64,000 nucleotides of DNA from contig NC_079515.1 of assembly GCF_000801105.2 (NCBI RefSeq), forward strand, positions 6,696,001 to 6,760,000. The letters run 5' to 3'. This document shows, one piece after another, positions 26,454 through 37,500 of this stretch (its first letter is position 1; every line of letters starts with the position of its first letter). Source of the stretch: Raphanus sativus. Lineage: Eukaryota; Streptophyta; Magnoliopsida; Brassicales; Brassicaceae. A model generated the notes under the pieces. The model worked only from the letters and a program-made list of their open reading frames with translations, searched no databases and was not told where the DNA came from. The position numbers and the translations under genes were made by a program.

Positions 26454-27269
26454 CTAGCCACGGTACACAAGTTCGAGGAATTTCTCCATCTCCTTGTAGT
26501 AAAAGCACTTTGTGCATCTCTTCTTTATGTCTTTAAGGTTGCATGATCTTGGTGGCATGATAAGGATCATGTTTGTCCCATATGTTCTCCTCTTTATGAT
26601 TGGAACTTCATGCAAAGTCCGCTTCACTTGCTTCCAAACCTTGTCGACACTGTAAGTGTTGTTTCTCCATTTATGGAGATCCAGGAGATTCATTCCTACA
26701 ACATGGTCACCAGCAAGCATCTTGAGTATGGCATACAGATAATTACCTTTCTTGTATTGTTTTTCTGCGGAGAACTTGAGATGTCTCATGCCCCTTGGAC
26801 GGTCATGCAAAGCAAAAAATTGCTTGACACCCTCGATATAATGTGCCTCTTTATTCCCATATCTAAGGCACATTTCCAATTCATCGTTATAACCACGGAG
26901 AGTGCGCAACGGGTTCTTCGCAAGAGTCTTCAGACGTGCATGCCGGAAGATGTACCTGCACTCCTTCATGGTGATCCGACCAGTTTGGTCGTAGAGACAG
27001 CGGCGGACGTCGGCTAGCGAGAACTCTCTGGCATGGCTGAGCTTCATCATAAGAGGGGTACGGCGGACAGCCTTTTTTGGTCTCCAGCTTGGGATGACCT
27101 TATGTTTATACATCTCTAAAATCTCTGTTTTGTTCGAACGATGATTATACCTGTAGCATGACCAATTGACGATACCTTTATACCTGTTATGTTTATACCT
27201 GTAGCATGACCAATTGCTACATCTTTCCGGCGGCGAGCTTAGACTGAAACCTTGAGAGCCGGCTGGCAC
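26454..27269 (-). pseudogene. F-box-family (At2g35280-like) fragment inside Helitron
   Basis: A 271-codon open frame. Its core (about residues 85-190; blocks LAKNPLRTLRGYNDELEMC, YIEGVKQFFALH, KKGNYLYAILKMLAGD) matches the C-terminal repeat region of the Brassicaceae F-box proteins of the At2g35280/At1g67623 type, which follows their F-box. The F-box itself is missing. The first ~45 residues come from a different sequence including a short internal duplication (NWSCYRYKHNRYKG / NWSCYRYNH). I infer a gene fragment captured by the Helitron. It remains open over its length, so expression as a small protein cannot be excluded. Confidence 0.6.
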
Positions 27270-27691
27270 TGATACTCGCTTGCATCATGGTAGACTCCAA
27301 CATCATCAAAAACAGAGCACGAACACAAAATCAGTAGGAGAATCTGATAGGAAGACATAGAGAACGAATAGAAATCCAACGACAACAATGACGAAAAACA
27401 ATCGTATATGAGCCACTCGCCGGAGAAATCCTTTTTTTATTATAATAAGTTTTTCCCGGTGAGAAGACTTACGTTAACATCGACGAAAAGGATGTCGACC
27501 CACATCAGTTCACCACCACGCTTGATGTTCCTCGCCTCCCAGAACCGGAGCAGCCTGGCCTCCACGAAGGAGCTGCACCGGCCGGACTTCAGGTCGGAGA
27601 AAAAGACTCTGGTGTTAGCCATATCGAAATAATAGAGGATTAGTGAAATACTTTGCAAAGGAGGATGAGATGAAGAGAGGAAACTTGACAT
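27217..27691 (-). pseudogene. RPA70-like N-terminal fragment, two exons, inside Helitron
   Basis: Exon 1 contains MANTRVFFSDLKSGRC, the start of the replication protein A1-like (DUF223) proteins common in Brassicaceae; the first ATG is at 27691, with the family-like Met at about 27622. It ends at a perfect donor (AAC|GTAAGT, exon end 27473). Exon 2 begins at 27294 (STMMQASISASRL…) and reaches a stop at 27219-27217, where the sequence switches to the F-box-type fragment. RPA-like genes accompany plant Helitrons; here only the first part of the OB-fold region remains. Confidence 0.65.
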
Positions 27692-27701
27692 CTATATATA
27701 C
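27692..27701 (-). promoter_or_regulatory. TATA-like box ahead of the Helitron gene
   Basis: TATATATAGA immediately upstream of the ATG at 27691 and about 80 bases before the family-like Met. It could drive the chimeric RPA/F-box transcript. Sequence evidence only. Confidence 0.35.
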
Positions 27702-30507
27702 TACGTCTCCGGAGCATAGGGTACAGAAAGAGCATTGAAGACGTCGCGAAGAGGGGGGTGATTAAGAAGCCGTTCATGCAGAAGAAGCTGGATCGCCATT
27801 GGAGACTCCAGCGCCGTCGAAGAAGAGAGATAGATTTTTTTTTTTTCTTCGATTACGCCAATGAATTAGGGTTTGTCCCTTACGTTGTTCTCGGGTCGTT
27901 AAGCGAAATAGGCCCAAACACCAACTGACAGCCCAAGAAGCAAACACATAAGTTAAACGACAATTTCATACGCGTTTTGACGCGTGTCGCACTGGTGTTA
28001 AACTACTTGATGACGTGTCATCAGGAGGAAAGAGAGAACATTTTTTTATATAGATAGATTTACCGAAAACTCAATATTTTTGAAAGAGTTGTTAACCCAC
28101 GGATTTTGAAAAAAAAATTCAAAAACATGAAAATCTTTTAGTGTATAGTTTATTAGAGCACTAACATAAGATGATGGTCAAAGAGGTTTAGAACCTTGGT
28201 TATCTCCGTTTCTCTAGAAAATAAAAAATTTATAATGGTAATTCCACTAATCTAAGCAATATATGAAATTTTACCAAACTAAATATTAAAAAATTAGAAT
28301 GATTCCTATATACCATGAAAGATAGTTTAGAATGCATTAATTCAAATGTAGAATGTAGTTTGAAATTTTTAAACTAAAGTAAAGAGTATAAACTTCAGTA
28401 TATAGATTATTTACTGAAAACTCATTATTTTAGAAGGGGGGTTAATCCATAGATTTTGAAAAAAATTCAAAAATATGAAAATCTGGTTTTAGTGTATAGT
28501 TTTATCGATCACTAACATAAGATGATGGTCAAAGAGTTTAGAACCTCTGTTGTCTCCGTTTCTCTAGATAATGAAGATTTTATAATGTTAATTCCACTAA
28601 TCTAGGCAGTATATGAAATTTTAGTAAACTAAATATTAAAAAATTAGAATAATTCCTATATACCATGAAAGATAATTTAGAATGCATTAATTCAAATGTA
28701 GAATGTGGTTTGAAAATTTTAAACTAAAGTGAAGCATATAAACTTCAATATATAGAGCATTTACCAAAAACTCAATATTTTTGAAAGGGTTTTGAAAATC
28801 TTGTTTTAGTGTATAGTTTTCTTGGAGCACTGACATAAGATGATGGTCAAAGAGGTTTAGAACCTTTTTGTCTCCGTTTATCTAGAAAATAAAGATTTTA
28901 TAATTGTAATTCCACTAATCTATGCAGTATATGAAAATTTACCAAACTAAATATTAAAAAATTAGAATGATTCCTATATACCAGAAAAGATAGTTTATAA
29001 TACATTAATTCAGATGTGGAATGTGGTTTGAAAAATTTTAAACAAAATTAAAGAGTATAAACTTCAGTATATAGAGTACTTACCGAAAACTCATTATTTT
29101 AGAAGGAGTTAACCCACAGATTTTTTGAAAATTTTCAAAAATATGAAAATCTGGTTTTATTGCATAGTTCCATCGAGCACTGATATAAGATTATGGTGAA
29201 AAAGTTTAGAACTTCAGTTGTCTCCGGTTTTCTAGTAAAGGAAGATTTTAAAATGCTAATTCCACTAATCTAGGCAGTATATGAAATTTTAGTAAACTAA
29301 ATATTAAAAAATTAGAATGATTCTTATATACCATGAAAGATAGTTTAGAATACATTAATTAAAATGTAGAATGTGGTTTGAAATTTTTAAACTAAAGTGA
29401 AGAGTATAAACTTCAGTTTATAGAGCATTTACCGAAAACTTATTATTTCAGAAGGGGTTAATCAACAGATTTTGGAAAATTTTCAAAAATATGAAAATCT
29501 TGTTTTAATGCATAGTTTCATCGAGCACTAACATAAGATGATGGTCAAAGAGTTTAGAACCTCAGTTGTCTCCGTTTCTCTAAATAATGAAGATTTATTA
29601 ATGTTAATTCTACTAATCTAGGCAGTATATGAAATTTTAGTAAACTAAATATTAAAAAATTAGAATAATTCTTATACACCATGAAAGATATTTTAGAATG
29701 CATTAATTCAAATGTAGAATGTGGTTTGAAAATTTTAAACTAAAGTGAATAGTATAAACTTCAGTATATAGAGCATTTGCCGAAAACTCAATATTTTTGA
29801 AGGGGTTAATCCACGGATTTTGAAAAAAAAATTAAAATATGAAAATCTGGTTTTAGTGTATAATTTCTTAGAGCACTAACATAAGATGATTGTCAAAGAG
29901 GTTTAGAACATTTGTTGTCTTCGTTTTTTTCTAGAAAATAAAGATTTTATAATGATAATTCCACTAATCTATGCATTATATGAAATTTTACTAAACTAAA
30001 TATTAAAAAATTAGAATGATTCCTATATACCATGAAAGATAGTTTAGAATACATTAATTCAAATGTAGAATGTGGTTTATTTTTTTTAAACTAAAATGGA
30101 GATTATAAACTTCAGTATATAGAGCATTTACCGAAAACTCAATATTTTTGAAAGGGTTAACCCACGAATTTTGAAAAAAATTCAAAAATATTAAAATATG
30201 GTTTTAGTGTATAGTTTGTTAGAGCATTGGCGTAAGATGATGGTTAAAGAGGTTTAGAATCTTTTTTGTCTCTGTTTCTCTAGAAAATAAAGATTTTATA
30301 ATGGTAATTCCACTAATATGCAGTATATGAAATTTTACCAAACTAAATATTAAAAAATTAGAATGATTCCTATACACCATGAAAGATAGTTTAGAATACA
30401 TTAATTCAAATGTCGAATGTGGTTTGAAATTTTTAAACAAAAGTGAAGTGTATAAACTTCAGTATATAGAGCATTTGCCGAAAACTCATTATTTTAGAAG
30501 GGGTTAT

Positions 30508-31401
30508 ATATATTATGAAATTAAATTTGTGATTTTTAATTATATTTATGGTTTATAATATATGTATGGTGCATATTTTTGGGTTAGGGTTGATTTCTTA
30601 TATTCATTAGTAATAAGAAATATGTCATAATTGGTATTGATGTATTTATATTTTAATTATGATTTAATTATGAATAAATATAAATTCTTAATATTATATT
30701 TAAATGAATATATGGGTATGCAATTTATATCTTAACACATAGGATTTTTCAAAACAAAAATAAAGAAATTTGTATTAAAATATAAACTGTAAAATATAAT
30801 ATATAGTATATTTATTTTATAAAATGAAGTCCATGATTGCTTTAGAATAGAGTAACAAGTCCATGATTGCTTTAAATTAGGCATGTCTCAACGAAAATGA
30901 CTATTCTAGTTCAATGTTTTTATCAAATTTGGTTTTCATTTCCGCCAAAATCCCCCAACCACAAATTCTAACTCAACCATGAAAAGGACTGCTCTAATTG
31001 AGTCATCACTGTGAAGTTTAAATTTTGCGTGTGTTAAATTATATATAGGTCCTCAACCCAATGAAAAAACAACACTTGCTAATTTGGATAGTTTTTAGTG
31101 GTTTTCAACTGGGTACATGCAGCTGCATATGGTTAAACAGCATAGCCACTGCGAGAATAGAAGGTTTTCTACTACTACTTTGTTTTAAGTAATTTGGTTG
31201 TGCTCAAAGTTATATCTCGAAGTCGAAGCTGTACTTAATTTGAGATGATTCTACGTCGGCCAGTTATTTTTTTACTTCAAACGTTAAGTAAAATAGTTAA
31301 CACGAAAACAATGTGCAAAATTAAACAAGTTCCCTTTGTGAATTGTGATGTTTCAGTCGGTCCACCGAAACAACGATCGAATGAGTGATAGATAATGAAA
31401 A
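30508..31401. other. AT-rich DNA between satellite and second Helitron
   Basis: The array stops abruptly at about 30507 and turns into unrelated AT-rich sequence. An 18-base phrase (aagtccatgattgcttta) occurs at about 30826 and again at about 30856. No gene seen. Confidence 0.45.
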
Positions 31402-32264
31402 CTAGATTTTGATCCGCGCTTTTGAAGCGCGGGATATTTTACGATGAAAAATTTTTCTAATAATTTAACAAATATTTTGGTTATTTTTAAAGAGTGTGTA
31501 TTTAAAATATTTTTGCATTTAAATCAGTATTTTTAAATTCAATCCGATTGTGATTATACCGGTTAATCCGGAGATCTGACCAGTGGTGGAGCCACATTGT
31601 AAGTAGGGTGGTCAATTGACCCCTATGAAATAATTAAAATCGAACATTTAGGCTAATGTTCAATGTATTTGCTGTGGTAAACTGGTTAGAAAATCCTTTT
31701 TGACCCCCATGTGTTGAGTTCAAAACTCAGATATGACCCTGCTAAATAATTATGACCCCTGTCAAGTGGTATTCTAACTCCGCCACTGGATCTGACAATT
31801 CAATTTATGTTTTTAAAATATTCATATTAAAAAATTACTAAAACCCGAGACTAACCGATTGAACTGATGGATGACCGATATGTAATCTAATTGGATTTAA
31901 ATTGTAATAGTTTCATAATTTGCAATCTTATAATCGAAATTTTAAAGTTCACTATTTTGCAATTTATGAAATTATGACGTTTCTACAAAATTTTAAAAAG
32001 AAAATGATAGATATAAAATAACTAAGATTAATTATTGTATTATTTGGAAACATTGATAATAGTATAAAAAATATATTGTTTGGAAACATTGATAGTTGTA
32101 TAAATAAATAAGTATATTGTTTGGAAACATAAATAGTAGTATAAAGAAAGGAACATTAGTGACTTAATGTATGTTTAACTATAAAGTATAAATGTGTTTT
32201 TAATTTAAAAACTTACAAAATAAATGTTAGGTCCAACAGAATGTTTCTGTTTTAATAAGATAGA
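31402..32264 (-). mobile_element. Non-autonomous Helitron, 863 bp
   Basis: Minus-strand 5' end TCTATCTTATTAAAACAGAA after A, and 3' end hairpin (cccgcgcttcaaaagcgcgg) then atcaaaatCTAG (31405-31402) followed by T. No ORF. A hAT MITE with its own target duplication is nested inside, so the Helitron is the older of the two. Confidence 0.8.
31581..31788. mobile_element. hAT MITE, 208 bp, 8-bp duplication
   Basis: Ends cagtggtggag and ctccgccactg, flanked by perfect 8-bp duplications gatctgac (31573-31580 and 31789-31796). Noncoding. Same terminal family as the element at 57091-57277. Confidence 0.85.
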
Positions 32265-32701
32265 TTATGTGTATAACAAAAAGAGATGGTAGCCTCCAAA
32301 ATTATCGATATAGGCTGATTATTCTGAAAAATCTTTTTTGGTTTTCAACTTTTAATCGTATGTGCAGACTCAAATTTAAAAAAACAAAAGATAAATAATG
32401 GACTTTTATTCTCAGACTTCTACATTATTAAAGGAGCTATGTAGTAATGTAGACATGATATGATCATTATGTTCTAAATATCTTCCTAAACGCATTTCGT
32501 AAATTAAATGCTTTCTTACACACATATCGCTTCTGTAATCTCATAGTTGAGTGTCTTAAAAACATGGGAAGATTATATCAAAGATCAGATCAAATGTCTC
32601 TCTGGACAAAGCCAATCATTATCTCTTTATAACAAAATCCTAATGTACATATTAAAAACTGTGAGACCCTTCGAGATAGACATAAGTTTCTGAAAGCCTC
32701 T
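32265..32701. other. 3' flank of IAA18
   Basis: Between the Helitron boundary and the IAA18 stop codon. Probably contains the 3' UTR; no other feature seen. Confidence 0.4.
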
Positions 32702-34081
32702 TCAGTTCTTCATCTTGTCCTGCTTACTGCATCCAACTGCAAGGACAGATGAAAACTAATCTAGTTATGACTCTATGAAACATATTAACCTAAGAATAAC
32801 ACATAAGAACACACAAGCTTACATCTCAAGGCAGATGAAATCTCAGAGCTTTTAATCACGCGCAGTCTCTTCACAGATGAAACGAACATTCTGGCGTTTA
32901 AAATATAAGATTAGTTAGTATCCATTCTGTCAATAAAGGATAACCAATTTGAAAAATAAAATAAAAAACACTAACAAAAAGTGAAACTATACACTTTTTT
33001 TGTTTTTATATGATTTAAGAATATGATTCTGCAAAACACTGAATCAGATTCAGAAGAGAAAAAGGAGAAAAGATTCTTACTGCCAAGGAACATCCCCAAC
33101 AAGCATCTTGTCTCCTTCATTGTCTTCATATGTTAAAGTAAATTCTCCTTTACCATCCAATAAACCAATGATCGGTTTCCCCTCTCCTTCACCACCAGAG
33201 GCATCTCTTTGAGCTAAAACAAACAAAACACACTTAATAAATCAAGAATAACTCTCCTCTCTCTAAAGAACAAAAACCAGATTTGAAACTGAGTTTTAAC
33301 CTGCGAGTAGACCTCTGAAGAGTTTGTCAACGGCAAAAGATAGCTGTTCATAGCCACTGTAAGCATTGAGATCGACTTTTCTACCTATTGGAACACTATC
33401 CATGTTGATCTTTACAAACATTCCTTCCCTCTTAGGTTGAACTTGCTTCTCTTCATCACCACTTTTGTTGATTTGATCGTTTCCAAGCTTTGAAGAGCTT
33501 GAACTCGCTAGATTCTTTCTGAAGGAACGAACCGGAGGCCATCCCACCACTGGACCAGGAGCAGTTCTTTATACCATACAGTAAAAACAAATATGTTAAC
33601 ACAAGATGAAAAATAAAAACAGAGTAAACCAGACAGTAAATATTGGGAATTTAAACATGTGAGGGTAAAAAAAAGGAAAAAAAAACAGAGAATTCAGGTG
33701 GTAGGTCCCTAGTGTCTAGAGAATATGCTCTGTCAAAGTAAGAAAAGTTTTTAACAGTGTAGGAAAGAAAAGTAGATACCTTTTATGAGAGATGTGAGGA
33801 GGAGCATAAGTGGTTTTATTGGAAGAAGAGAAATGGTTTCCACTGAGATTGAAGATGGATTTCTCTTCTGCTTCCTTCTTGATGTTGTTTCTCGTGTCTA
33901 TGTTCTTCTTCTTCATGGCAGAACCATCTTCTTCGTCACCACCAGGTGGTGCAAGCCTTAGCTCAAGTTTCTTTTCTTGATCTGCGTTGTTCTTCTCTTC
34001 ATCATGGTACCATTTTCTTTCTTGATGAATCAGATCAAGGAGTTTAGGACATGTTTCTCTGTTTCTTGGACAACCTTCCAT
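32702..34081 (-). CDS. IAA18: Aux/IAA auxin-response repressor IAA18
   Basis: Five exons: 34081-33780, 33566-33301, 33213-33081, 32890-32823, 32736-32702. Joined they give 267 residues, the length I recall for Arabidopsis IAA18 (At1g51950). Domain I LxLxL motif is LELRLAPPG. The domain II degron core GWPPV (109-113) is intact, so TIR1/AFB-auxin recognition and turnover are expected. Domains III/IV (PB1) include [27 protein letters not shown] and [14 protein letters not shown], with the acidic motif present. The protein acts in the nucleus by binding ARF transcription factors and recruiting TOPLESS (family knowledge). The short last exon ([10 protein letters not shown]) keeps the family-specific tail. 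All splice sites are GT-AG and there is no sign of decay. Confidence 0.95.
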
Positions 34082-34298
34082 TGGTTATTGTTACAACGCA
34101 AGAACAGTCCTTGTCTCGCTTATAGAACTTTGCTTACAAGGGGAGACGTACGACAAAGATTCTTCACCAGACCCTAAGAGAGCTTTTAAGGGAAAAATAC
34201 CTAAGAAACCCCTAACAAAGAAACAGTCTCACAAAACTGAGAGCGAGAGAGAAAGAGAGAGAGAGATGTAATGAAGGTGTGGTAAGACAAGTGGTGGG

Positions 34299-34308
34299 TT
34301 TTATACAA
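34299..34308 (-). promoter_or_regulatory. Possible TATA box of IAA18
   Basis: Minus strand reads ttgtataaaaccc about 220 bases upstream of the ATG, followed downstream by a GA/CT-rich leader with a GA microsatellite at about 34237-34265. Position-based inference. Confidence 0.4.
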
Positions 34309-34607
34309 GTGGTGCTCACTTCTTTCTCCCTCTCGTGCACGCTTTGGTGGGTTCTCTCTCTCTCTCACACACACACTCTTTTTTCAATTTGTTCTCTCTC
34401 TCTAGATTCTGAAAGGGATCTATAATAGAGAAAAATTAAGAACGTTGAGAAAGAAATTGTATTTGTATGAAGAGTCAATTATTAAACAAAATTGCAGGAA
34501 AAAAAAGGAGAGCAAGAGAGTGACTCCACTTTTACTCGTAAACCTCAAAAGCTGAAGTATAAAAGAAGACCATAAAAATTACATACTACAAAAGAGAAAA
34601 CAGTAAT

Positions 34608-36152
34608 CGAATACCTTAGAACCAGTGTTTTTAAAACCGGACCGGCGAGCGAACCAGAAATTATTTGGGTCACGGGTCATTGTGGTTCGACCTGGTTCGA
34701 CCGGGGTCGATTAGATTAAACTGAATTTATTATTTTATAAATATTATATATTTTTTTTTCAAAAAATAGTCATAATGTTTAGAAAACTTTCAAAAATAAC
34801 AAATTGAAATGTGATAAAAAAAATAAAAAAAATAATAGTTCAAAACTAAAGTCAATAGGAAAAAAAAACATTTAAAGTTTATTCTCCAAATCTTTGTCCT
34901 TCTAAATCTTCATCACCTATAAAAATTATATACACATTAGTTACAAAACTCTATTTTGGTTGCAATTTGTGACAAACAAAATAGTATATATGTTAAAAAG
35001 GGAGAAAAAAATAATTATTTTATTAACAAAATTTTGATTTTTATACGAACCAGGGTTTCGTCGGTTCGTTGGGTCACTCGGTTCCCGGGTTTTTAGCGGT
35101 TCAACATGGGTTTTTAACCGATTCAACTTTAGTTGGATTTTGACATTAAACCAACCCGGATAGGTGTCCGGTTCGCGGTTGAACCCAGTCCGACCGTCGG
35201 TCCGGTCCGGGTTTAACAACACTGCTTAGAACAATGAAATAGAAGTACATGCGAGGGAACGGAGAATTGAGCTTAGAGAGAGAAAGCAAGAGAAAAGAGA
35301 AGAGACCACCGCCGTGAGATTTCTTGCCGACAGGGTGGGCTCCTTTAGCCACCGTCAGTCCGGTCTCCCCACCTTGTTAATTGTTTAGATATCCTTTCCT
35401 TTTCAGTTTTTAATTTTTGAGTGCTTCTTTTGCTTCTGCCGTCGCATCTCTCTTTGAATGGACGGTCGGCCTTGGTTCGCCGATGTGGCTCCTTTCCGTC
35501 AAAGGAGAACAGTCGGTTCTAGTTTGTGAAAGTGGTGGAGGCTCGGTTATGCTCCGCGGTGAGGATGAAGCTATGGTTGGCGATGTCGCGGGAGGAGATC
35601 TCGGGGGAAGCTCGATGATGCTCTCGCGGGGTAAAGGTTTGGTAGCCGGTGAAGGTTTCCGGCGGTAAACTATGTTTCTCGATTCACGCGTCTTAGGGTT
35701 TGAAGAGGTTCAAAGCCGGAAGAGATCTCGAGGTTCGATGAACTCTCCGGCGTGAAGAGATTGCGGTGAGAACGGTGATGGGTTCGTGAGGAGGCTTGTT
35801 GGTCTAGAAGCTCCGACGAACGAAGCTTTCGTTGTTGTGGATCCGGCGGTGTAGCGTCGGTTGTGGTCGAGTTGAAGCGGTGGCGAGCGAGTTGAAGCGG
35901 TGACGACGCGTGCAGCGTGAACGGAGGAGATCCTTCCATGTGTCCAGCCAGCGTCTCGCCGTGCCATCCGCTAGGGCATATCCCGAGGTGTCGGTGGAGC
36001 GTTTGGGTTTTGGGCTGTGGCTCATTTGTTGGTTTTTGTTATTGTCCGTTTGTTTTTGTGGGCTTTATGTGGTTTGTAAGTGTACTGAGCTTCGTCCCTA
36101 TTTCTGTTGAGCTTTGGACCTCTAATATATTTTAATTTGTGAAAAAAAAAAG
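34608..36152 (+). mobile_element. Poly(A) retroposon upstream of IAA18, with nested hAT element
   Basis: Flanked by 16-bp perfect duplications aagagaaaacagtaat (34592-34607 and 36153-36168), with an A tract just before the right copy. Without the nested 602-bp hAT element and its duplication the body is about 935 bp. It is GC-rich with no conserved protein. It shares ordered blocks with the reverse-oriented element at 13213-13960. Length, poly(A), long target duplication and lack of coding sequence recall Sadhu-type retroposons. It begins about 530 bases upstream of the IAA18 ATG. Confidence 0.65.
34623..35224. mobile_element. hAT-type element, 602 bp, 8-bp duplication
   Basis: Terminal inverted repeats cagtgtttttaaaaccggac / gtccgggtttaacaacactg, flanked by perfect cttagaac (34615-34622 and 35225-35232). 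No transposase. Inner parts contain ggttcg/cgaacc-rich sequence. Nested within the retroposon 34608-36152. Confidence 0.85.
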
Positions 36153-36481
36153 AAGAGAAAACAGTAATTTTCTTGACATGAAAAAACAGTAAAAAGGGAT
36201 CTAGGCTTTAGGAGATTTATTGGAGTAAAACACACGCAATCTTATACTATATTTTTGTGCCTCAAATATCGCTAATTATCTAGTGAAAGAAGCAAAGTAT
36301 TAAAGAAACGATTAAATGCATAAATCCAGTAAACAACTTGACAAAAAAAAACAAATAAGAACATTTAATATATGATAACAATAAGGAACTAGGGAAGATC
36401 CCATAATGTGTGGTCTGTTCTCTTATCCACTGTCCATAAGACGCATATCCCCATGCTTATATATGAAACTTTAATATAGTA

Positions 36482-36739
36482 TTCTCTCCGTTCTACTTTA
36501 TGTGATATTTTAGGTTATTGCACATAGATTAAGAAAATACATATTTTTATGTAGTTTATCTTGGTAACATAAAAATACATTAAATAAAACTAGTTTAACC
36601 AATAATAAAAAAGTACAGTATTTTATAATTGATCATAAAATTCAAATCATATTAAATTTTACCTAGATTAGTTAGAACGTCACTTAAAATAGGACAAAAT
36701 AAAAATTCTAAAATACCACTTAAAGTGGGACGGAGAGAG
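36482..36739. mobile_element. Stowaway MITE, 258 bp
   Basis: Ends ttctctccgttctactttat and the inverse (…aaagtgggacggagagag), flanked by TA (36480-36481 and 36740-36741). Strong terminal match to the CTCCCTCCGT class. Confidence 0.75.
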
Positions 36740-37116
36740 TATAAAACTATCTACTAAATACTAATAATACATAAAATTTAATTTTCTCTTCTGATCATCA
36801 TATAATAAATGAACCGCATGGGATGATAAACTGAAAGAATCCAAGAAATGGGTGTACATACGAATCTGCATGTCGTCTCGATGAAGTATATATATAGGTG
36901 CTGTTTATTGAACTTGACACACAATAAGAAGAAATGTCAATTTGTTAGGTACCTAATCAATAGTTTTGTCAAAAGTTAAAACATTGCGTACGTGTGGATT
37001 GCGATTGTAACCAAGTAAATAGTCAACTGTTTGTTTCCTATACCTTGTTAATTTTCTCAACACATGTAAATAGTAGCATCTTAATTCACAAAATTAACAT
37101 ATTTAAGCTAGCTTAT

Positions 37117-37500
37117 TGTGGGAATTGAATCCAATTCTGTGCTTTAAAACTATAATGAATCAATCGTTTTTTTTATTGATAATGCAAAAGAGTTTTACAA
37201 TAACAATTGTTAGAGATCACAAGTCTAATAAGTAAACAAACTAGTTTAATATTTCTCTTGATCTTTCTCTCTTGCTCGTTATTTTCTGTGTTTCGGGATG
37301 ATCTTCAAATCTTGACTACTCCTCTATTTATAATTCCAGCCACCGACTTTAGCTTTCTTTTTTCCAAATTGAGTTAACAATTTAGTAAACCGTCACAAGA
37401 AGAAGAATGGAAAACATCTAAAGTTTTCCTTTTATTTGTGCAGGTCTTCAAACGTGCTTGGACTTTGTGTGGGCCAGAGATTTTGGGTCTTTACTTCACA
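37117..37500 (-). repeat. 3' LTR of the Copia element
   Basis: On the minus strand it begins TGTGAAGTAAAG and ends CAATTCCCACA. A purine-rich stretch (taggtggagaat) stands directly before it at about 37501-37512 and can serve as polypurine tract. Confidence 0.9.

Larger units (their letters stand above)
25844..28058 (-). mobile_element. Helitron, 2215 bp, with captured gene fragments
   Basis: On the minus strand it starts TCTATCTATATAAAAAAATG after an A (complement of 28059) and ends in a perfect hairpin (cccgcgcgtagcgcggg), tcggcc and CTAG (25847-25844), followed by T. Joining the outside flanks (…tatatagagta / tttaccgaaaac…) restores the satellite sequence without gain or loss, as expected for insertion between A and T with no duplication. 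It encodes no Rep/helicase and is non-autonomous. It carries its own TATA-like box and a chimeric transcript unit, listed separately. Confidence 0.88.
21176..30507. repeat. ~350-bp AT-rich satellite array, about 21 units
   Basis: Units begin with variants of ccatgaaagatagtttagaat at about 21177, 21525, 21873, 22222, 22571, 22917, 23265, 23754, 24101, 24448, 24713, 25059, 25408 and 25746, and after the Helitron at about 28313, 28663, 28980, 29329, 29680, 30031 and 30378. Spacing is mostly 346-351 bases, with shortened units (for example 24448-24712, 28663-28979) from internal deletions. Conserved blocks include accgaaaactca, ggggttaaccca, ataagatgatggtcaaagag and attttataatgctaattcc. No coding capacity. 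I do not recognise the family; it is not obviously the 176-bp Brassica centromere repeat. Confidence 0.9.

Noticed and set aside
26610..27017. 135-codon open frame on the plus strand
   Set aside because: It is the antisense of the F-box-family fragment in the Helitron; only the minus strand shows family motifs.
21176..30507. CRISPR-like or LTR-type repeat array
   Set aside because: Units are contiguous and ~350 bp without spacers; this is a plant satellite.
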